A DNA stretch of 35,928 bases from Reticulitermes lucifugus (lineage: Eukaryota; Arthropoda; Insecta; Blattodea; Rhinotermitidae): positions 14,084 through 50,011 of the forward strand of contig JAKCWW010000088.1 in NCBI GenBank assembly GCA_026260175.1. The letters are read 5' to 3'. Below the pieces are notes generated by a model. The model was not told where the DNA came from. It saw only the letters and a list, made by a program, of their open reading frames with translations, and searched no databases. Position numbers and translations under genes: made by a program. Shown piece by piece: positions 30,656 through 35,928 of this stretch; the first letter of the stretch is position 1; each line of letters opens with the position of its first letter.

Positions 30656-31034
30656 TAATCTAAAGCGATCTGTCGCCTCCGGAGAAGGCTCAGTAGAAAA
30701 CTTGGCTCGCAGAATGTCTATTCAAATTGTTGCGTCGAGGTCTCGTCAGTGCGGTAACTTGTATGTCCGTAGTTCTGTAGCGTTTATTGCCCACTGATGT
30801 AAATGGCACGGCAACTCATACACAGTGTACAGTCATGTGACAGCTCTGAGCGACACGAGCTCCCTGCAGTCCGCGGAGAGCTCCAATCCGCCTGGGGGAC
30901 GAAGTGACATATCTCCCTTGTCTTTCTTTATTATGCATGGCCCATCCAGACTGTCGTCAACAGTGAACCGTTCCGTACCGCAGAGATCACCTCCCACGTA
31001 CGGTCTAGACGTAGTATGTACCATATCTATTGTA
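30656..31034. other. No gene recognised
   Basis: No supported feature. A 176-codon minus-strand frame (30833-31363) crosses this region but runs antisense into the next LINE relic and has no recognisable domain. Confidence 0.4.
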
Positions 31035-31450
31035 ACAGTGGATGTCAAATTTAGTCTCACCCTACAGGAAGAATGTAGAGGTGCTTGAGAAGGATGTGCT
31101 GAGCTAAGGGATAGGAAGTAACGGCGGTAGGAGAACATTGCGTAATGAGTACCCATCACCGGTATGATTACAGTGATAACATTAAGAACGGTGAGATGGA
31201 TAGGGCATGCAGCACGTGTGGAAAGTGAGACAGGCATGCGACACGCTATTTGGAGAACATGAAGGTCTGAGGTCATGTAGGTAACGGTCGTAGATGGGAA
31301 TATAATATTAAAGTGGATCTTACGTACGGTGTCAGAATTTGGAACTGGATTCGGCTGCCTCAAAATAGTGTTATCTGGCGGGTTTTTGTAAAAGCAATAA
31401 TGAAATTTGGCTTCATTGAAAAGTGGAGGGGCGGATTTCTTGACTAGCTG
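31035..31450 (+). pseudogene. Old LINE C-terminal and 3' end relic, copy 7
   Basis: It preserves TTTAGTCTCACCCTACAGG (from the WSLTLREE region), then GGTGAGATGGATAGGGCATG with GCAGCACGTGTGG (RMRWAGHVARV-like), GATGGGAATATAATATTAAAG (WEDNIK region), and GGGCGGATTTCTTGACTAGC from the 3' untranslated part. It is heavily mutated with no open frame. Confidence 0.72.
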
Positions 31451-32169
31451 TATCTCAAACTAAGCGACAGCCGTTTCAATACACCACCTCGCTAAATTAC
31501 ATTCTGCACAGCAATGGACTGTCCATCTTCCCGCTATTGTGTGGCCTTTATCAGGCGACACCAGACGCCCTGTAAGAGTGAACTAAGTTACGCCGCCCAG
31601 GCTGCTCCTCCAGACATGAGCGCTGCATGCTGTTCAGGTCACGTAAGAGAAAACTGAAAATAACACTGAACCGTGTGAAATTAATATTTACTTCTCGGTT
31701 TCCCAAAAATACGGACGAGCCGTCGCAGTGAGATGCGTGAAATTACGTACAGTACAAACACATCAACGCATTCTCTAACTAATATCATGTTTGTTCGTAG
31801 GAATATGACGGCCAGAATTTTTGGCTTCTGTCTTGTCTAAACTAAGGTACAATATCAGATCTTAGTTTTCCCTGTCCTCGTGGTACTGCATATGTAAATT
31901 CTGATAAATACGTTTACTATATAACGGATGTGATTGACCCTTTAACGTTCAGTGTTTGTTGTATGTACAATCCGCTATACGAAAACTTGCATTTTGCCGA
32001 CAGTATCCCATAAGGTTTTGTTAAATAGACAACCATAATTTTCCTATACCGCATTAACCGATGGGTGTTTCTTATGGAAGTACACAGTGATTTCTCCGAG
32101 TTAAGAACTGAAATTTATACATAAAGTAGATTTATTTTAGTTTTCAAAGGTTCCGTCATTTGTTATGAT
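31451..32169. other. No gene recognised
   Basis: Nothing supportable seen. Confidence 0.45.
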
Positions 32170-32416
32170 CCTGAAGATACAAGGCTTCTAGAATACTTCG
32201 CTGTGTCGATGCGCGAGTGGTTCCGTGCTTTTCTAAGAACCATAACGCCTTCATCTTCACAGTCAAGCAGTCCAAGAAAAATCTTGGACGCTTGACCCTC
32301 AGAATGAAGGTACTACGATTTTTCGAAACATCGGCAACTGCTGACCGACCGGCACAGCGTCACGTCCCAGAAGGCTTGTAACTTCAGCTGCACAGCTGTT
32401 ACAACCTCAAACCTCG
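32170..32416 (+). mobile_element. Hairpin element E5, old copy
   Basis: Left arm near 32173-32226 (GAAGATACAAGGCTTCTAG, CGCTGTGTCG) and right arm near 32340-32385 (CCGGCACAGCG, CCCAGAAGGCTTGTAACTTC) form a mismatched inverted repeat. The loop has CTTGGACGCTTGACCCTCAG, then TTTTTCGAAACATCGGCAAC. The tail CACAGCTGTTACAACCTC matches the tail of the element at 19292. No target-site duplication is recognisable. Confidence 0.68.
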
Positions 32417-32689
32417 TCCTGTAATCCTTCTTGCGCCACGCTTCCTACACACCTTGCGGCGGCGACGACTAACGTACTGCGAGTGACACTCAGTTGTTGT
32501 AATACGAAGGTTTAGCGTTGCTGACGGAAGAGTTTAAACCGGTCTTGAGGCATCCCCCATCATCAAAACTTACATGCTGAAATTATGTTTCCGCTATTTG
32601 GACGTAAGCGACAGGAAGTATGAGGAGGGTGAACAAAATGACGTCTTGAATAGCATCATACTTTATAGCGTACTCCTTTTGCATAACAT

Positions 32690-32905
32690 TTAAGGTCAGT
32701 TTACATCAAGGAGCAAGAGATCAGGGGCACTAGTAGCATGAATGGAATACCCGAGAAATGTACACAACATTTTAGTCAGAAGGCCTCTAGGGAAGACACC
32801 ACTGGTAGAGCGTCTAGACATCGAAGGGTAAATAATATTAAAATATGAATTACAATAGACAGTGTTTGATTAAAATGGCTTAAGACAAGGTCTTAAAGTG
32901 GGTAT
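32690..32905 (+). pseudogene. Old LINE fragment, copy 8
   Basis: The sequence AGAAATGTACACAACATTTTAG, then AGGCCTCTAGGGAAGACACC, CTAGACATCGAAGGGTAAAT and AATATTAAAA follows the [33 protein letters not shown] region of the LINE, with many substitutions. Neither end can be placed exactly. Confidence 0.6.
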
Positions 32906-33589
32906 ATTTGAATTAGAATATAATATGTGTGTTGGGGAGTATTTGTGTTCCATGTACTGTCAGTCTTCAGCAGCGACTGAGAAAATCCGTTAAATGCCCG
33001 TGACTGAACATACAAATCTGTAAAACTCAAATGCTAGTAAATATCTCGTTTTGAGTTGTTAGTGGGACTTGCTGGCTGAGAAGCCCGTCTTATCCGAAGG
33101 CGAATAAGTTCTAAACCTGCCGCAAATCGGCCTTCGGGTTTTCACAAAATAATGGCACAGTCCGATATCGATTGTGTGATGATAGTCTTGGCAAGAAGAC
33201 CCATAAACAATGCGTCGGAGTGCAGTTATCAGATATATGTTCCATTTCACTCTTGCGCCGATGAAATAAAGAAGATATCGTTGTCTTATTGGAAGAGTGG
33301 GAAAGAGAAATTGTAACACTGCGCTACCACAGACATGTAGTCCATATCTTATTTAAAGTGAAACGCATGTGAAAGAGTGAAGTCTGTTTGATTCAGCCCC
33401 TGCAAGCTACCGGCGTGTAGAATGAGAAATGAAGGAAATTGTAAGACTGAAAAAAGGGAAGATTGCAAAGGAATGTTATACTGCAGTAGTAAGTAGACGG
33501 ATGTAAATAGGTATGTGTTTTGTGTAATTTGTATTCCGCAAAAACGTGATGTTACAGGAGTTCGTGTTCGAGTTTAGAATGAACCAAAA
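32906..33589. other. No gene recognised
   Basis: Nothing supportable seen. Confidence 0.4.
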
Positions 33590-33741
33590 CTAACAAATAA
33601 ATAACTAAATGAATGCGTAAGTAAATAAGTTAATAAATAAGTGAATAAATAATAAATTAATAAGGACATAAACGAATAAATGAATTAATGAATGAAATAA
33701 TGTGAATGAATAGTAAATAAATAAATAAGTAAATAAGCGGT
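33590..33741. repeat. Degenerate AATA/AATG simple repeat
   Basis: About 150 bp of tetranucleotide-like units (AATA, AATG, AAGT) with many interruptions. It is an old, mutated microsatellite. Confidence 0.85.
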
Positions 33742-34249
33742 GCAGGCATTTTCTTCATCCAGACAGGCAAGTACCAACAGTCAAGAGTAGTCACTTGCAA
33801 TGAAACAGCACAAAACGTATACAAACTGTTGCGATTAGCTGCTGACAGGATGTTAACGGCGCTGTTTTTATATTAGGGATAATACACCCTCGAATGGAAT
33901 GGCAAGACCATGAATGCCAGTGGCTATGGTGAGGGAACAACGAAGCAGACCAGTTGGACTGTTTGGAATTTTGATGATCAGATTTAAAATCCGGCAATCC
34001 GTATGCACAAGTCATTGGCAGACACGATAAGCTGCCTTGTGTCTGGAGCATGAAGCCTCTTGCAGCATCTTGATAGTCGGGAGATAAGCTGGACAGGATA
34101 ATTAGTGCTGGATACATCATTCTTGTATGATGTAAAGGATAAAATGCGCAGTAGCGCGGATATCGGCCAGAAGGCGTGCAGAGATATCGGGAAGGATTTG
34201 GGATGTGAAAGTAATCGTTGTGAGATCTGAGGTCCTCACAGTGGCGCGA
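33742..34249. other. No gene recognised
   Basis: A 160-codon minus-strand open frame (33791-34273) crosses this stretch and runs into SINE A. Its predicted protein shows no domain I recognise, and I do not call it a gene. Confidence 0.4.
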
Positions 34250-34259
34250 TTGGATTGTA

Positions 34260-34544
34260 AAGGTAAAGGTCACCCCATGAAATGCCTACGCAGACACATA
34301 GGGGAGACAGAAGTACAGCTCCAACCCACTCACAACATCGACGATAGAAGGGGTGGGTGATCAGCACCAGCTCCGTCCACTTTACCCCCGGTAAAGACCC
34401 GGTTCCCATTGTACATGGGGCTGGGTGGGCTTCGAGGCCGGTCTGAAGGGGAACGGAAAATCTTACCACCACCTGGATTCGATCCCCAGACCGCCCAGCC
34501 CGTAGCGAGTCGCTATAGTGACTACGCTGTCCCGGTCGCCAGAC
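34260..34544 (-). mobile_element. SINE family A, copy 5, perfect 10-bp duplication
   Basis: Minus-strand reading begins GTCTGGCGACCGGGACAGCG, with B-box region GGGATCGAATCC (34475-34486). The body then shows CCCAGCCCCATGTACAATGG, ACCGGGGGTAAAG and GTGGGTTGGAGC, with the tail GGTGACCTTTACCTTTAC. Perfect direct repeats TTGGATTGTA at 34250-34259 and 34545-34554 set both boundaries. The A box is eroded. A perfect duplication indicates a fairly young insertion. Confidence 0.93.
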
Positions 34545-34554
34545 TTGGATTGTA

Positions 34555-35500
34555 GCCATTATTTAATTATAAAATTAATTATAAGATAATCAGTAAATAT
34601 ATTCACATCTTGAAACATATCCGGATGCACATGCGAGGAAACACCGAATTTTGGCCTTCATTTGTTTATGGAATGAATCCAAAAGCGCCTGTCTGATTCT
34701 TTATCTTCGTCGTCGTCATATGACTGTTACCATGAGTGCAGTCAAACATATGTCCGTGCTGACGGAAATGAGTCACCTGACTGGTGTTGGCGACTACTTG
34801 TATTGAATCGTTGTCACTGAGGTTTTCTGCAGTTTCTGTATTGTCTGTCATCGCTACTGCGGTGTGTCCGCACCCGTAAAGTCTTGAAAGGCGACGACCA
34901 GTCAGATTAACTTGCCGAGATACGAACCGTTTACCGACCGAATTCAAGTCCTCGGCTTGACAGCTAGACCAGTCCGGTCCGCAAAAGTTCTGTTTTTAAG
35001 AAGATGCCAGTATCTAAAAGGGTGGATATTTGCCTCCATTCTGTCTATACAATATGGCGTGTTGGTTGGACATAAGCGGCAACTTTGCGGTGCGTATATT
35101 TACTTTAAAATGAAAATTTGTTCAAAATCCAGAGATAATTTCCGCTCGTAGATAGCACCTTACGTTTGGCACATAGGCGCTAGACAGTCTCTCATGAATG
35201 TCTGTTGTCCGCAGTCCGCGGGCTCTGCTACTCTCTTGCTCAAGCCACCTTCTCTCCACTGCGCGGTCGGAATCCGTCATGAGCTGTTGAGAATTTCCGA
35301 TATATTCCGCTTTTCCGCATGCAAGCCAAATCGTGGGAGATAAAACTTCTTGTTGCACCAACAACAGTTTAGCAGCATGACTGGGAAAGCCAATACTGAA
35401 GATTGCTACCTGCAACGCCTCTATTACTTTTTTTTTACTATTAACCAACAAATGCACAATTTTCTTAGATTTAAAATAACATTTTTAAAACACTACATTT
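34555..35500. other. No gene recognised
   Basis: Overlapping open frames of 79-111 codons on both strands lack recognisable content. No transposon boundary was seen. Confidence 0.4.
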
Positions 35501-35501
35501 C

Positions 35502-35534
35502 TACATGTTTCGGAACTTACTGGTCCGTCATCAG
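35502..35534 (-). ncRNA. Hammerhead-like core motif, isolated
   Basis: On the minus strand CTGATGA is followed by C, then GGA, a 9-base loop, TCC and GAAACATGTA. The order CTGANGA, short stem, GAAAC, then a U-H dinucleotide fits a hammerhead-type core. The extra unpaired base before the stem and the very short stems argue against an active ribozyme. The surrounding sequence is not a long inverted repeat, unlike the other motif-bearing elements. Confidence 0.35.
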
Positions 35535-35825
35535 GGAATACACCAATTGTTGTTGCATAAAGCAATTAACAATATTTTGGTCTCTTGTACATGTAGAACT
35601 GATGGAAATTCTCCGTGTAGTGAGTATGTGTAGCGGACAGAACTGTTACACTGTAAATTAGAGCAGTGTGTGGATATGACGGAGGTGTTCACGGTAGTCT
35701 CTTACTCTTCTACTGTACTGACGCTCTGACGTACCCTAGAAGTCTGTTTCTAGGAACGTGAGGTCCAACTCTTCATCTCATTTTCGGTATGTAGATAATG
35801 CACTTCGCTAAACGCAGACTAATAA

Positions 35826-35855
35826 TCTTCTTCTTCTTCTTCTTCTTCTTCTTCT
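35826..35855. repeat. (CTT)n microsatellite
   Basis: Near-perfect CTT run of about 30 bases. It directly abuts the minus-strand SINE B at the window end and could be that SINE's (AAG)n tail. Confidence 0.97.
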
Positions 35856-35928
35856 ATGTCTCGATAGCCTTATATGGTCCTGGGCCTCCTCGTTTCGTCG
35901 AGGTTTCATGGTCACACACATTTGAGAC
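35856..35928 (-). mobile_element. SINE family B, partial, runs off the window
   Basis: TGGTCCTGGGCCTCCTCGTT, then TCGAGGTTTCATGGTCACAC matches the 3' part of the minus-strand SINE B at 8071 (GGGCCAGGGCCTCCTC, TCGAGGCTTACGATCACAC). The tRNA head would lie beyond the window. Confidence 0.7.

Noticed and set aside
30833..31363. A 176-codon minus-strand open frame, the longest in the window
   Set aside because: Its upstream half is antisense to a LINE relic (31035-31450) and the rest has no recognisable content.
32170..32416. Target-site duplication around E5
   Set aside because: The best flanking match is under 8 bases and ambiguous, so boundaries rest on arms and tail only.
33590..33741. A CRISPR-like or regulatory repeat array
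   Set aside because: Units are 4 bp with no spacers, so it is a decayed microsatellite. The genome is also eukaryotic.
33791..34273. A 160-codon minus-strand open frame
   Set aside because: Starts inside or beside SINE A and has no recognisable domain or codon pattern.

Overview
This window looks like transposon-rich intergenic DNA from an animal, most likely an insect. A cockroach- or termite-like genome is my best guess. The guess rests on the repeat families: LINE tails coding [12 protein letters not shown] and [13 protein letters not shown] peptides, several tRNA-headed SINE families, and hairpin repeats carrying CGAAACGTCGG. All of these resemble what I remember from Blattodea and related insects. 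It is recognition, not a database result. I found no host protein-coding gene, no rRNA and no intact tRNA gene. The long open frames (155 and 176 codons are the largest) have no recognisable domain or are antisense to repeats.

Layout. 1-2.6 kb: a GTAT microsatellite, a degenerate 50-bp tandem repeat and unannotated DNA. 2.6-8.3 kb: SINEs of three families (called A, B, C here), including two clean nested insertions at 6.2-7.3 kb. 9-12.5 kb: a hAT-like element, a SINE D copy, a 5'-truncated LINE interrupted by a 50-N gap, and a broken Tigger/pogo transposase fragment. 14.6-19.4 kb: a run of hairpin-forming repeats (family E) and the best-preserved SINE C. 21-26 kb: another truncated LINE, the best hairpin element (22216-22393), a TTAA-flanked MITE, a TA microsatellite, SINE H, and a LINE split into opposite strands. 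26.8-30.7 kb: a 488-bp-spaced repeat pair, more LINE tails, and a compound site where two LINE tails lie head to head, each carrying a younger insertion. 31-35.9 kb: old LINE relics, a SINE A with a perfect 10-bp target-site duplication, simple repeats, and the start of a further SINE B.

The most interesting signal is family E. Four copies carry long inverted repeats, a shared non-palindromic 3' tail and target-site duplications of 12-14 bp. One of them sits inside a LINE whose relatives show the empty site. Relatives of these elements repeatedly carry CTGANGA, a short hairpin, then GAAAC, which resembles a hammerhead ribozyme core. I read them as short non-autonomous retroelements, possibly related to Penelope-like elements or retrozymes. 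The duplications and tails are seen directly; the ribozyme reading is inference.

The parts act as layers of mobile-element history rather than as a pathway. LINE copies appear as truncated, mutated 3' ends, and SINE and hairpin copies were probably moved by LINE-type or Penelope-type machinery supplied elsewhere in the genome.
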